From Aureispira sp. CCB-QB1 (GTDB taxonomy: Bacteria > Bacteroidota > Bacteroidia > Chitinophagales > Saprospiraceae): a DNA stretch of 64,000 bases. The stretch covers positions 62,001-126,000 of the forward strand of contig NZ_JHBV01000014.1 in NCBI RefSeq assembly GCF_000724545.1, written 5' to 3'. Shown one piece after another: positions 37,021 through 45,706 of this stretch. Each line of letters starts with the position of its first letter. Position 1 is the first letter of the stretch. The notes below the pieces were generated by a model that saw only the letters and a list, made by a program, of their open reading frames with translations, had not been told where the DNA came from and searched no databases. The translations under genes and the position numbers were made by a program.

Positions 37021-37072
37021 TTTTATAATAAGATAGGATTATACCAATACCCAATCATTAAATAAAATAGAA

Positions 37073-37450
37073 ATGGAACACAATCACGAAAAATTATACG
37101 AAGCATTTGGAGAACTACTTTATGTCGTAGCAATGGCAGATGGTTTGATTCAAGAAGAAGAAATTAGTGCCTTAGAAAACGTTTTAGCAGAACATCCTTG
37201 GGCAGCAGACATTAAATGGTCTTTTAATTATGAGCGTAAAAAACAGCGCCCAATAGACGAAATATATGCCAAAGTACTCGACTATTGTACCTATGCTGGT
37301 CCTAATCCAGAGTATCAGAATATGATTGACGTAATGGAGGCGATGGCAAAAGCTAGTAATGGGATAGATGAAGAAGAACAGGAAGTAATGGAAGGATTTA
37401 CCACTACATTGATTCAAAAATTTAAAGCGGATATAGAAGGCATTCGATAA
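37073..37450 (+). CDS. TerB-like helical protein
   Basis: The 125-residue all-helical protein has the TerB-type motif LLYVVAMADGLIQEEEISALENVL near the N-terminus and a second related copy MEAMAKASNGIDEEEQEVMEGF near the C-terminus, each placing acidic residues after a helix, as in TerB proteins that bind metal. It resembles the stand-alone TerB-like proteins that occur outside tellurite operons, so tellurite resistance should not be inferred. It lies 52 bases after the GT4 gene and probably ends this unit. A strong hairpin follows. Confidence 0.75.
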   Translation: MEHNHEKLYEAFGELLYVVAMADGLIQEEEISALENVLAEHPWAADIKWSFNYERKKQRPIDEIYAKVLDYCTYAGPNPEYQNMIDVMEAMAKASNGIDEEEQEVMEGFTTTLIQKFKADIEGIR

Positions 37451-37455
37451 CAAGC

Positions 37456-37509
37456 GAACAACTTGAACTTCTAATGCTACTATTTGGAGCATAGAGGTTC
37501 AAGTTGTTC
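37456..37509. terminator. Bidirectional hairpin between convergent genes
   Basis: GAACAACTTGAAC (37456-37468) pairs perfectly with GTTCAAGTTGTTC (37497-37509), with inner partial pairing around AATGCT/AGCAT. It lies between the convergent TerB-like and coiled-coil membrane genes. There is no long T-run. Confidence 0.6.
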
Positions 37510-37518
37510 TACGATTGA

Positions 37519-38931
37519 TTATTCATCAGCTCCTTTGTCTAGGTCTAAGTCCATTTGCTTTTTTAAATCATCCAAAGGATTGGGTTTTTCAATAACAGAG
37601 GTAGGAGGTGAGGAAGGATTGGTGTTGTTTGTATTGGCATTGTTAGTAGAACCTGTATCCTGATGATGGGCATCCGAGGTTACCACGGTAGTAGCAGGCT
37701 GTGTTGTTACTACTGTTGTCGCAGGTTGTTGTGCTGCCATCATATATACAGGTTGTACGTTATTCTTAATATCATCGCTGTTGGTGGAATTGAATAAGCT
37801 AGAGATAATTCCTTGAATGCTAGACATAATGTCAAAAGTGAAGGTGTCGCTATAACCAACAAAAAAAGCAACCAATAATGGCAATAAATCGTTTTGACTT
37901 TTGCCTGTTAAGACCAAACTAAACAACGCTAAATAAATCGCTGCTCCCATAACTATTCCCAAGACAGGGCGAATGATAACCCATTTTAGAGGATCTCCAA
38001 AGTTGTAAATAGGCTCTTTGTAAAATTGTGTTAGCATGGCTGCGAAACTCCCAATAAAACTCCAAATACACACACCTAAAGGAATGCCTAATAATGGATA
38101 ATCTTTAATACTTTTCCAGCTGACTTCCATTTTATATAAGGTAAACAGTAGAATGATAAAAGCCAATAAGATAAGTGCCATTCCAACCAAGAAACTTCTT
38201 TGAGTCCTTTTAGCCCGCTCTTCATCTTCCTTTTTTAAGGCAAGGATGCGTTTCTCACTTTCTTTCATCTCGTTAAAGATGCTAATCATATAAACCGCAG
38301 AACTAATGGAGGCTTTGGCATTGTCATCGTTATCATCCGCATTATTTTTTTTATCTTCTAAGATCATCTTTTGTTCAGAAGCTTTGATCTGGTTGAGTTC
38401 TACTTCTGCTTGATCATAAAATTCTTTAAATCCAATTTTATTGACAATAACCGTAATTTGCTCATCCATTTGCATGGCTTTGTCTGTGATTTCGGGAAAA
38501 ATAGCATCGATTCTTACTCGATCAAAAGCAAGTTTATCTGTAATAATTTGTAGTTCGGTGACCGTACTTTGAGTAATATTGCCACGTTCCAACTCGTTGA
38601 GTTCTTCCAAGAGTTGATTGTATTCATCTGCTTTGTTTAGATACTCTTTTTGGTAGGGTAATTCAGCACTTTTAGCATTCATCAAAGCTTTGTGCAAATG
38701 ACGCAAGTTGGATAAGTTTTCTCGAATGTCTTTTATCAATGCATTGGCACGGGTTTCCACATTGGCATCACGCCCAGGTACTGAAGTTTTGCTCCAATTT
38801 AGACTCTTTTTGAGAACAGGCTTAGGTGTTTTGGTTTGCTGCACATTCACAGCAGGAGTCACTTGTTGGAGTATAATGGGTTGTTGCACTTGCTGCATTT
38901 GTTGTAGTCTGTTGGGATTGTTCGTAGGCAT
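37519..38931 (-). CDS. Coiled-coil membrane protein, unknown
   Basis: The 470-residue product has a Gln/Pro-rich N-terminus (1-45) and a long helical, probably coiled-coil region (60-235, Asp/Glu/Lys-rich). Four membrane segments follow at about 240-262, 277-303, 318-345 and 350-372 (including PLLGIPLGVCIWSFIGSFAAM), then a low-complexity C-terminal tail rich in Thr, Val, Asn and Pro (two copies of QPATTVVT). No catalytic motif or known family is recognised. The coiled coil preceding the membrane block suggests a cytoplasmic scaffold or channel-like assembly. Monocistronic on the minus strand. Confidence 0.65.
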   Translation of the reverse strand: MPTNNPNRLQQMQQVQQPIILQQVTPAVNVQQTKTPKPVLKKSLNWSKTSVPGRDANVETRANALIKDIRENLSNLRHLHKALMNAKSAELPYQKEYLNKADEYNQLLEELNELERGNITQSTVTELQIITDKLAFDRVRIDAIFPEITDKAMQMDEQITVIVNKIGFKEFYDQAEVELNQIKASEQKMILEDKKNNADDNDDNAKASISSAVYMISIFNEMKESEKRILALKKEDEERAKRTQRSFLVGMALILLAFIILLFTLYKMEVSWKSIKDYPLLGIPLGVCIWSFIGSFAAMLTQFYKEPIYNFGDPLKWVIIRPVLGIVMGAAIYLALFSLVLTGKSQNDLLPLLVAFFVGYSDTFTFDIMSSIQGIISSLFNSTNSDDIKNNVQPVYMMAAQQPATTVVTTQPATTVVTSDAHHQDTGSTNNANTNNTNPSSPPTSVIEKPNPLDDLKKQMDLDLDKGADE

Positions 38932-39144
38932 TGTTTGTGGTTATTAATGGTTTGGTAAATGGACAAAAAAGGAGATTGGCTTTTATCAACGACTATTCAA
39001 GTTAATAAAAAAGAGAATGTATAGCAATAGTAACCCACTAATTTTTTGTTTTATTTTGATACTTTGAGAACGGATGACGTTCTATGATAGTCCAAAAAGG
39101 CAGTTGTTATAGCCGAATAGAAGAGAACCAGAGAGGAGTGAGGA

Positions 39145-39189
39145 CTAGGTTTTATAAATCCACGAAGCATTGTAATCTATAAAACCTAG
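39145..39189. terminator. Hairpin downstream of the rml genes
   Basis: CTAGGTTTTATA (39145-39156) pairs perfectly with TATAAAACCTAG (39178-39189) over a 21-base loop. It lies beyond the stop of rmlD on the minus strand and could act as a terminator, but a T-run is absent. Confidence 0.35.
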
Positions 39190-39193
39190 GTTA

Positions 39194-39375
39194 TAAGTAA
39201 TCGTTCAGAAAAACTATACGAAAAACAACCTGCTTTTTGCGCTACTCTTCATCGAAACATCTTGCTTTAGCCCGCTACTACGAAGTAGCACCGCAGGTAA
39301 AGCTGCACTGTTCCTCATCAATTAGCACTAAAAATAAGCCTATTTTTTAGCTATATTTTTCTGCCCACTTACTTA
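39194..39375. repeat. TIR element, long copy carrying a block of the modular repeat (copy G)
   Basis: The ends TAAGTAATCGTTCAGAAAAA (from 39194) and the inverse of TATATTTTTCTGCCCACTTA (39352-39371) form terminal inverted repeats. The same ends lie almost directly together at 8489-8559. Between them, 39241-39310 contains ACATCTTGC and CTACGAAGTAGCACCGCAGGTAA, modules that recur in copies A and C of the dispersed repeat. It is therefore a nested structure. Confidence 0.65.
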
Positions 39376-39391
39376 GCAGAAATGGGTAGAA

Positions 39392-40243
39392 TTATAACAA
39401 TTCTAAGCAAGCTTTTAAACTCTCTCTCCAATAGGGAATCTCTAATCCAAAAGTTGCTTTTATTTTGCCTTTGTTCAATAAGCTAAAATGAGGTCGTTGT
39501 GCAGGAGTTGGATAATCTTTGGTTTCGATAGGATTTACTTGACAATCAATTTTTTCTAATTCAAAAATCGCTGTTGCAAAATCAAACCAAGAGCAAACGC
39601 CTTCATTACTATAATGATAAATCCCTGTAAATTCCTTAGGATTTTGGTTGATAATGTCCAACATGGCTTTGGCCAAATCTCTAGCATAAGTAGGGCTGCC
39701 AATTTGGTCAAAGATAATTCCTAATTGATCTCTATCATTTCCCAAGCGAATCATCGTTTTGACAAAGTTGTTCCCAAAGGAGGAATAAACCCAAGATGTG
39801 CGCAAGATCAATGTTTCAGTATGATTGCCTAAGGCTAATTTTTCGCCTTCCAATTTGGTACGACCGTACACACTTTTGGGGCTTGTTACATCTTGCTCCT
39901 TGAAAGGAGTATTTTGATGATTATGATAGACATAATCGGTAGAAATTTGAAACAATCTTGTAGCGTGTTTTTTGCAGGCGGTAGCTAAATTTTTAGCCCC
40001 CATTGCATTAACAAGATAAGCCGTTTCAGTATCGGATTCTGCTTGGTCAACAGCTGTATAAGCAGCACAATTGATACAGTAATCAAAATTATGGGTATCA
40101 AAGAAAGCATGAACAGCTTCTTCATGACCAATATCCAAGTCTTTTTTATCTACAAATATAAAGGAGAATTGAGGATAAGCATCTGCTAATGCCTGCAATT
40201 CACTCCCAACCTGCCCATTGGAGCCTGTTACTAGAATATTCAT
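39392..40243 (-). CDS. rfbD: dTDP-4-dehydrorhamnose reductase
   Basis: RmlD/RfbD makes the last step of dTDP-L-rhamnose synthesis, reducing dTDP-4-keto-L-rhamnose with NAD(P)H. The 283-residue protein has the Rossmann motif GSNGQVGSEL, INCAAYTAVDQAE, the STDYVY strand, the catalytic Tyr126/Lys130 pair in YGRTK, and RTSWVYSSFGNNF. It follows rfbC on the same strand with a 23-base gap, so the two form an operon. The first two pathway genes (rfbA, rfbB) are not in the window. Confidence 0.93.
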   Translation of the reverse strand: MNILVTGSNGQVGSELQALADAYPQFSFIFVDKKDLDIGHEEAVHAFFDTHNFDYCINCAAYTAVDQAESDTETAYLVNAMGAKNLATACKKHATRLFQISTDYVYHNHQNTPFKEQDVTSPKSVYGRTKLEGEKLALGNHTETLILRTSWVYSSFGNNFVKTMIRLGNDRDQLGIIFDQIGSPTYARDLAKAMLDIINQNPKEFTGIYHYSNEGVCSWFDFATAIFELEKIDCQVNPIETKDYPTPAQRPHFSLLNKGKIKATFGLEIPYWRESLKACLELL

Positions 40244-40266
40244 GTTTGTTATTTTATATCAACGTA

Positions 40267-40821
40267 TTAAAAAGTGAAACTTCCTCGATGTTGTCCAAGT
40301 ACAGGCAGTACCAAATCTTTTTCAGACAATTGTGCTTTGCTTAAATCAATTTTCCAATCAATATTTAGTTGAGGGTCATTATAAATCAAACCACCTTCAC
40401 TTTCTTTGTTGTAAAAATTATCACATTTGTAAAAAAACTCTGCTGTTTCAGATAGAACAACATAACCATGTGCAAAACCTCTTGGAACAAAAAGTTGCTT
40501 TTTATTTTCAGCACTCAATTCTATAGCATAAGATTTGCCATAGGTAGGAGAGCCTTCTCGCAAATCGACAACAACATCTAAGACCGCACCTTCAATCACT
40601 CGAACTAATTTGGCTTGAGCGTGTTCGCCTAGTTGATAATGCAACCCTCTCAAAACGCCATAGGTTGATCTAGCTTGGTTATCCTGAACAAAGATGGCGT
40701 CAATTCCTCCTTCTTTAAAATGGTTGGCGTTGTAGCTTTCGTAAAAATATCCCCTATGGTCTCCAAAAACTTTTGGTTCAAAAACAATAAGTCCAGGAAA
40801 ATCGGTTGTGATAAATGGCAT
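40267..40821 (-). CDS. rfbC: dTDP-4-dehydrorhamnose 3,5-epimerase
   Basis: RmlC/RfbC epimerises dTDP-4-keto-6-deoxyglucose at C3 and C5. The 184-residue cupin-type protein has the RGLHYQ motif with catalytic His61, KLVRVIEGAVLDVVVDLR, PRGFAHGYVVLS and the aromatic segment YKCDNFY (131-137). Length is typical. It is the first gene of the rfbCD pair; the dispersed repeat F lies about 150 bases upstream. Rhamnose is likely to be used by surface polysaccharides such as O-antigen. Confidence 0.93.
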   Translation of the reverse strand: MPFITTDFPGLIVFEPKVFGDHRGYFYESYNANHFKEGGIDAIFVQDNQARSTYGVLRGLHYQLGEHAQAKLVRVIEGAVLDVVVDLREGSPTYGKSYAIELSAENKKQLFVPRGFAHGYVVLSETAEFFYKCDNFYNKESEGGLIYNDPQLNIDWKIDLSKAQLSEKDLVLPVLGQHRGSFTF

Positions 40822-41151
40822 AGTTTATTTGCTGATTTTTTATCAGTGCTATGAGACAAAAAAGGTTCTGGATAGCATCTGTTAACAATAAATTTTCTCT
40901 TTGAGCGTAAAAATAAAAAAATATGAGAAAGCACAAGGAGTTATTGAATGAATACTCTATTGATTTTTTACGTTGTTACTTTGTGCGTCTTTGTTACTTG
41001 CTGTGCTGCGTGATCGGGTTGGGTTCATAGAAAAACATAAAAAAGCATCTTGTATTCGTTTAACTACGTTGCTACTAGGTGGTACTACGTGGGTGCTTAA
41101 ACCACGGAGCAGCAGCAGAGCAACTAACTATTGTTATAAACAAAATGCTAT
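40822..41151. other. Intergenic region holding repeat copy F
   Basis: 330 bases between rfbC and the next minus-strand gene, mostly occupied by the dispersed repeat. No gene or promoter consensus is seen. Confidence 0.5.
40976..41140. repeat. Dispersed modular repeat, copy F
   Basis: The block at 41019-41056 matches 17309-17347 of copy A. The right end CAACTAACTATTGTTATAA (from 41120) is close to the reverse complement of the left end of copy E (60206-60224). GGTGGTACTACGTGGGTGC resembles the GTGGTACTTCGTGAGCGC module of copies A and B. Confidence 0.65.
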
Positions 41152-42126
41152 TTATTGTTCAAAGCAAGGAAATTGATCCATCAAGAAATCTAAATAAAAC
41201 ACATCGTAGCTTTGAAAACCTTTTTGGAAAGAAATCTTGACTTGATCAATTTCAGCTTTTTGAAGCTGCTTTAAATCGCTCTTATTGATAGCAAAGCTAC
41301 ATTGATAAAAGGTGACATTATCAACTACTTGTGGCGCTGCGCCTGGATAGGTCATTAAAAAATATTCTTTTCCTTCCATCGTTCGCAAGACCATAGCAGA
41401 ATTAGCTTTGATAGCGCCAAATTTTAGTTTTGCTTCTCTACTAGCCACATACAAATTAATGTTCAAAGCCATTCCTCCTTCAGAGCTTTGACTCAAAAAA
41501 CCTTCACAACGGATAAAATCCCCTTCTTGAATGAATTTTCTATATTCGTCGGGAGTGTATGTAAAAAACGGACGGGCATCTAGACCTCTTTTTTGTACTC
41601 CTGTAAACTCATCAATAACATCAAAAGCAAATCGACAGTTTTCGGCACTTTCTGGATGTATTTTATTTTCTGTTGTAATCGTTGGCGTTTTGGCTAATAA
41701 CTTAATTTCTTCTTCCGAGCTTAGTTTTTGCTGTGGACGTTTCTTTTTAGAATTATTGCTAGAAGGCGTTTTACTAGTATCAACTTGGCTAACAACTGTC
41801 GGAGACTTTTTCTTTTTGTTGCTTTTCTTAGCTTTGGCAGCGGTTACACGTTTTGATGGGGTTGTTTTTTTTGAAGCAGATTTGTTATTTTTTATAACAA
41901 CTTGTTGACTACTATTTTTTTGAGCTTTTGCTGCTTTTTTTCTTTTTTTTGGATTTTCTAATTCCTTTATTTTAACCACTCCTTTGTTGCCAATGGGTGG
42001 AGTAGAATCTTGCTGTATAGGAATCAAAAAAGTAGGGTTGGATGGTTCTTGTTCTGAAACGGTAGCAGTAGGTAGAGGGCGAAAGATAAAAGATAGTATC
42101 CCAAATATTAAAATGAAAAAACTCAT
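41152..42126 (-). CDS. Membrane-anchored protein with Lys-rich linker, unknown
   Basis: The 324-residue product starts with a short hydrophobic anchor or signal (residues 2-16). A long Lys/Ser/Pro-rich, probably disordered stretch spans about 50-145, with clusters such as KKRKKAAKAQK and KKSNKKKK. The C-terminal ~170 residues form a compact domain: FAFDVIDEFTGVQKRGLD, FLSQSSEGGMALNINLYV and FQKGFQSYDVFYLDFL. The C-terminal domain probably faces the periplasm, with the basic linker contacting the cell wall or acidic surface polymers (inference). No family is recognised. A -7 motif lies about 115 bases upstream. Confidence 0.65.
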   Translation of the reverse strand: MSFFILIFGILSFIFRPLPTATVSEQEPSNPTFLIPIQQDSTPPIGNKGVVKIKELENPKKRKKAAKAQKNSSQQVVIKNNKSASKKTTPSKRVTAAKAKKSNKKKKSPTVVSQVDTSKTPSSNNSKKKRPQQKLSSEEEIKLLAKTPTITTENKIHPESAENCRFAFDVIDEFTGVQKRGLDARPFFTYTPDEYRKFIQEGDFIRCEGFLSQSSEGGMALNINLYVASREAKLKFGAIKANSAMVLRTMEGKEYFLMTYPGAAPQVVDNVTFYQCSFAINKSDLKQLQKAEIDQVKISFQKGFQSYDVFYLDFLMDQFPCFEQ

Positions 42127-42241
42127 ATAGTCGATTAATTGTATTAAAGAGTATGTCTAAATGTTGAATTTTGGCTACGAACGTTTTTAGATAGGTATAA
42201 ATAGTTGCACCGAGACCAATAAAATGAATGTTCTATGCGCA

Positions 42242-42249
42242 CAAAATTA
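42242..42249 (-). promoter_or_regulatory. Putative -7 element for the Lys-rich protein gene
   Basis: The minus strand reads TAATTTTG (TAnnTTTG). No -33 partner is seen. Confidence 0.3.
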
Positions 42250-42363
42250 CATACTTATTTTTGTCTTATTAACGAATAACTATTAAATTGTTGCAAGACC
42301 TTTGCCAAAATATACTTTAAGAATTGATAAAAAGGCTTTTGTACACCTAAATTAGAAAATAAT

Positions 42364-44595
42364 ATGAAATATAAGGTATTAATATTCAGCTTAGCTTTGT
42401 CTGTTGTTGCCTGTAATCAAAAAAACAAAAATAATTCAGAAACAGTAGATAGTCATTCAAAAGTACCCAATACTGTTCCTGCGCAACATTCTACAGCTTA
42501 CTTGGAAGATCCTGATAATATAAAGATGAAATACCCATTGACAAGAAAAGATGCTATAGAAGATGACTTTTTTGGTGTAAAAGTCAAAGATCCCTACCGA
42601 TGGCTAGAGGATGCGGTTACAGAGGAAGAGGACAAGGAGGTTAATAAATGGGTTGCTGCTCAAAGCAAATTAGCCGAGGTATACCTAAGCGGAATTTCTT
42701 ATCGTGATGACATCAAAAAACGCTTGACTAAGTTGTATGACTATGAGCGTGAATCTGCCCCTTTTAAGGAAGGAGGGAAGTTATATTTTTATAAAAATGA
42801 TGGGAAGCAAGATCAATCTGTTGTGTATAGAAAGGATACTTGGGATGGCGAGGCGAAGGTGTTTATTGATCCCAATACGTTTTCGGATGATGGAACGATT
42901 TCTTTGAGTGGCTTGAATTTTTCGAAAGATGGAAAATTTGCTGCTTATAGGACTTCTGAATCAGGTTCTGATTGGGGAACGGTATACATCAAAGATGCAA
43001 CTACAGGAAAACAGTTGACAGATAAAGTAGAGTGGTTGCGTTACTCTGGTTTGGCTTGGTACAAAGACGGTTTTTTCTATAGTCGTTATGGCGATAATAG
43101 TGGAACAGATAAGTTCACACAGAAAAATCAATTTCATCAAGTATATTATCATAAAGTTGGCACCAATCAAGCTGATGATGAGCTAATTTTTGCAGATCGT
43201 ACACAGCCCAATCGAAATTATGGGGTATCGGTAACAGAAGATGAAAGCATTTGGATTTTGACGGTAACCGAATCGACAAGTGGCAATGCTTTGTATTACA
43301 AAAAAGCAAGTGAAGAATCGTCTAGCTTTATCAAATTGGTTGATGATTTTAAACATGATTTTTATGTAATTGATAATATTGGGAACAAATTGTTGGTCTA
43401 TACGAATTATCAAGCACCCAAATATCAAGTTATTGAAATTGATTTGGAAAAGCCAGCCGCTAAAAATTGGAGACCGTTGATTCCTCAGAAAAAAGGAGCA
43501 ACTTTGAATGGCGTACAAGTTCGAGGTGGTCGTTTGGTGGCTCGTTATACCAAAGAAATTACCAATGTTTTGTCGGTTTATGAAATGAATGGGACTTATG
43601 TAGGAGATGTTGAAATTCCTGAAATTATTAGCAAAACAGCTCCTGTTACCTTGAGTGGAGTATCTGGTAAAAAAGCAGATGCCGAGGGCTATTTTACAAT
43701 GTCCTCCTTTACATTGCCATCTACCATTTGTAAAGTAAACGTCAAGACATTAAAATCAGAAGTCTGGAAACGCCCACAAGTAGATTTTAACCCCGCTGAT
43801 TATGAAATTGAGTACACGCATTATACTTCAAAAGATGGTACTTCTATACCGATTAGTATCGTATACAAAAAAGGACTAAAGAAAGATGGCAACAATCCTA
43901 CGTTATTGTATGGTTATGGCGGCTTTAATATTTCTATTTTGCCAAGCTTTGCACTCAAACGTTTGCCTTTTTTAGAAAAAGGTGGAATTTATGCTGTTGC
44001 TAATATTCGTGGTGGTGGCGAAATGGGGCAAGAATGGCACGAAGCAGGTACCAAGCTAAAGAAGCAAAACGTCTTTGATGATTTTATTGCTGCTGGAGAA
44101 TTTTTAATTGCACAAAAATATACTTCCTCTCAAAAACTAGCTATTGAAGGTCGTTCTAATGGTGGCTTATTGGTTGGTGCTTGTATGACACAACGTCCAG
44201 ATTTGTACCGAGTGGCTTTGCCAATCGTAGGCGTACTGGATATGATGCGTTATCACCAATTTACAATTGGACATTTTTGGGCATCGGATTATGGACGTAG
44301 CGATGATTCTACTCAATATAAAAATCTGTTGAGTTACTCGCCTGTTCATAATGTTAAGCCTGCCGAATATCCTGCCACAATGGTTATGACAGCAGATCAT
44401 GATGATCGTGTTGTTCCAGCGCATTCCTTTAAATTTGGTGCAGCACTACAAGATCAAAATATCGGAAAACTGCCTATTATTATCCGAATAGATCGCAAAG
44501 CAGGACATGGTTCTGGAAAGCCAATTACCAAAGTCATCGAAGAGGAAGCAGATAAAATTGCTTTCTTGATGTTTAATTTAAAAATGAAATGGTAA
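42364..44595 (+). CDS. Prolyl oligopeptidase family lipoprotein (S9A)
   Basis: Prolyl oligopeptidases cleave short peptides after proline. The 743-residue protein has a lipoprotein signal (VVAC, Cys17) and an N-terminal seven-bladed propeller region (about 100-440), starting with the family motif DPYRWLED. The alpha/beta-hydrolase domain carries the nucleophile motif EGRSNGGLL with Ser598, the acid in DHDDRVVP (Asp681) and His715 in KAGHGSG. RGGGEMGQEWH and GHFWASDYG are further S9A signatures. All triad residues are intact. As an envelope lipoprotein it probably processes peptides taken up from the medium. A strong terminator follows. Confidence 0.94.
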   Translation: MKYKVLIFSLALSVVACNQKNKNNSETVDSHSKVPNTVPAQHSTAYLEDPDNIKMKYPLTRKDAIEDDFFGVKVKDPYRWLEDAVTEEEDKEVNKWVAAQSKLAEVYLSGISYRDDIKKRLTKLYDYERESAPFKEGGKLYFYKNDGKQDQSVVYRKDTWDGEAKVFIDPNTFSDDGTISLSGLNFSKDGKFAAYRTSESGSDWGTVYIKDATTGKQLTDKVEWLRYSGLAWYKDGFFYSRYGDNSGTDKFTQKNQFHQVYYHKVGTNQADDELIFADRTQPNRNYGVSVTEDESIWILTVTESTSGNALYYKKASEESSSFIKLVDDFKHDFYVIDNIGNKLLVYTNYQAPKYQVIEIDLEKPAAKNWRPLIPQKKGATLNGVQVRGGRLVARYTKEITNVLSVYEMNGTYVGDVEIPEIISKTAPVTLSGVSGKKADAEGYFTMSSFTLPSTICKVNVKTLKSEVWKRPQVDFNPADYEIEYTHYTSKDGTSIPISIVYKKGLKKDGNNPTLLYGYGGFNISILPSFALKRLPFLEKGGIYAVANIRGGGEMGQEWHEAGTKLKKQNVFDDFIAAGEFLIAQKYTSSQKLAIEGRSNGGLLVGACMTQRPDLYRVALPIVGVLDMMRYHQFTIGHFWASDYGRSDDSTQYKNLLSYSPVHNVKPAEYPATMVMTADHDDRVVPAHSFKFGAALQDQNIGKLPIIIRIDRKAGHGSGKPITKVIEEEADKIAFLMFNLKMKW

Positions 44596-44636
44596 GTGGG
44601 TTTTCAAATAACCGATAGATAGATTGTCTATTTTTA

Positions 44637-44673
44637 AAGATGGAGCGATAGGAATTTCTTATCGCTCCATTTT
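44637..44673. terminator. Terminator between prolyl oligopeptidase and the convergent small gene
   Basis: TGGAGCGATA (44641-44650) pairs with TATCGCTCCA (44660-44669), with A-run before and T-run after, able to work on both strands. Confidence 0.75.
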
Positions 44674-44686
44674 AGTTGAGGGAGAC

Positions 44687-45169
44687 TTATTTGTTTTTTT
44701 GCTCTGCTTTCTTTTTTGTTGGTTTTTCCCTATGTTTTTTTTGAGCAACAGCTCCTTTAATAAAAAAGTATAGAAGAACAATAAATGGAGCTAATATTAG
44801 GGTTATTCCCGCAATCCAAAGACCAGGAAGCATGAAGACAAAACCAAGGATGGTTAAGGTGATGGCAATAATAAAATAGATGGATACAATAGAAATTAAT
44901 AAAGCCCAAATACCTTCGTAGTCATTTTTTTGATCTGGACGGCGGTGCTTCTTTTGTTTACTTTTAGAACGGTAAGATTGAAGAGGCTTGTGTTGTTTAG
45001 AAGAAAGTTTCCTTAGACATTTTCGTCGTTTTTTATAGGTTCTTTTCTTTGTTGTTTGATTTGTTTTTTGAATAGGAACCAAAGCAGCTTGTAAGGGGAG
45101 AGTAGGAAGAAGTAGGCATAAAACAAGAAACAAGGGGTATAGATATAAATATAAAATTTTCATAATCAA
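44687..45169 (-). CDS. Small basic membrane protein, unknown
   Basis: The 160-residue product has a signal-like hydrophobic N-terminus (5-27) and a strongly basic segment (40-80: TYKKRRKCLRKLSSKQHK, then SKSKQKKHRRP). Two adjacent membrane segments follow (about 88-112 and 115-140, the second with FMLPGLWIAGITLILAPF), then a Lys-rich tail. Homologues of the last two helices with this pattern occur as unnamed Bacteroidota proteins. The function is unknown. A promoter-like pair lies 46 bases upstream. Confidence 0.6.
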   Translation of the reverse strand: MIMKILYLYLYPLFLVLCLLLPTLPLQAALVPIQKTNQTTKKRTYKKRRKCLRKLSSKQHKPLQSYRSKSKQKKHRRPDQKNDYEGIWALLISIVSIYFIIAITLTILGFVFMLPGLWIAGITLILAPFIVLLYFFIKGAVAQKKHREKPTKKKAEQKNK

Positions 45170-45214
45170 GTCAATTGGTTGTTAATGTATTAGAATCGGT
45201 TAAGCTAGGAGGTT

Positions 45215-45248
45215 CAAAAATAAAGCCAAAAATTGAATGTTTGTTCAA
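45215..45248 (-). promoter_or_regulatory. Putative promoter for the small basic membrane gene
   Basis: On the minus strand, TTG (45246-45248) and TATTTTTG (45215-45222) are separated by 23 bases, at the upper end of the usual spacing. Confidence 0.4.
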
Positions 45249-45416
45249 TTTTTGAATATTTGTTTAATCTAAAGTAAGAAATAGGTTACTAGGAGAGAGG
45301 ATGAGTTGTTTATCGCAAGACTTAAAGAATAAGAATGTCAAATTGGAGCTATTGTAAACAGAACGATGATAATGAATAGAATGATAATGAATTTTATTTA
45401 TTTTGTAGCGTACTTC

Positions 45417-45678
45417 AATAGTTCGTTGAAACCACGCAGTAGCAGCGAAGCTAAACTAATATAAATGTGCTTTTTTATCTTTTTGGTAACTAAGCTTGCG
45501 ATCTCACGACCGCAGGGAGCTAAAAAAGTAAAAAACTAAGCTTGCCGAGTAGGCTTGTGCTAGTAGCACAAAAGCCCAAGGTCATGAGCGAACCGAGCAT
45601 AGCGAGCTCACGACCAAAGGGAGTAACAAAGCGAACTACCACGAAGTAGCACCGTAGGTAATCAACGAACTACTAGTA
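45417..45678 (+). repeat. Dispersed modular repeat, copy C (longest complete copy)
   Basis: The ends AATAGTTCGTTG (45417-45428) and CAACGAACTACTAGTA (45663-45678) are inverted repeats of each other, as in copy E. Inside are modules shared with A (45536-45590, two differences in 55 bases), B (45431-45454 and 45600-45634), D (around 45493-45515) and E (45451-45490). The module TTGTGCTAGTAGCACAA is a near-perfect palindrome. Confidence 0.8.
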
Positions 45679-45706
45679 CTTAAAACGATTACTAAAAACA
45701 GCCATT

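Larger units (their letters stand above)
38932..39391. other. Intergenic region with hairpin and nested repeats
   Basis: The 460 bases hold a 12-bp perfect inverted repeat and the TIR element at 39194-39375. No gene is seen. Confidence 0.5.
45170..45706. other. Divergent intergenic region holding repeat copy C
   Basis: 537 bases between divergent genes: a promoter for the minus-strand gene at the left and the 262-base repeat copy C at the right, ending 28 bases before the beta-lactamase-like start. No gene is seen. Confidence 0.5.

Noticed and set aside
37073-37450. Tellurite resistance
   Set aside because: The protein is only TerB-like and no other ter gene is present.
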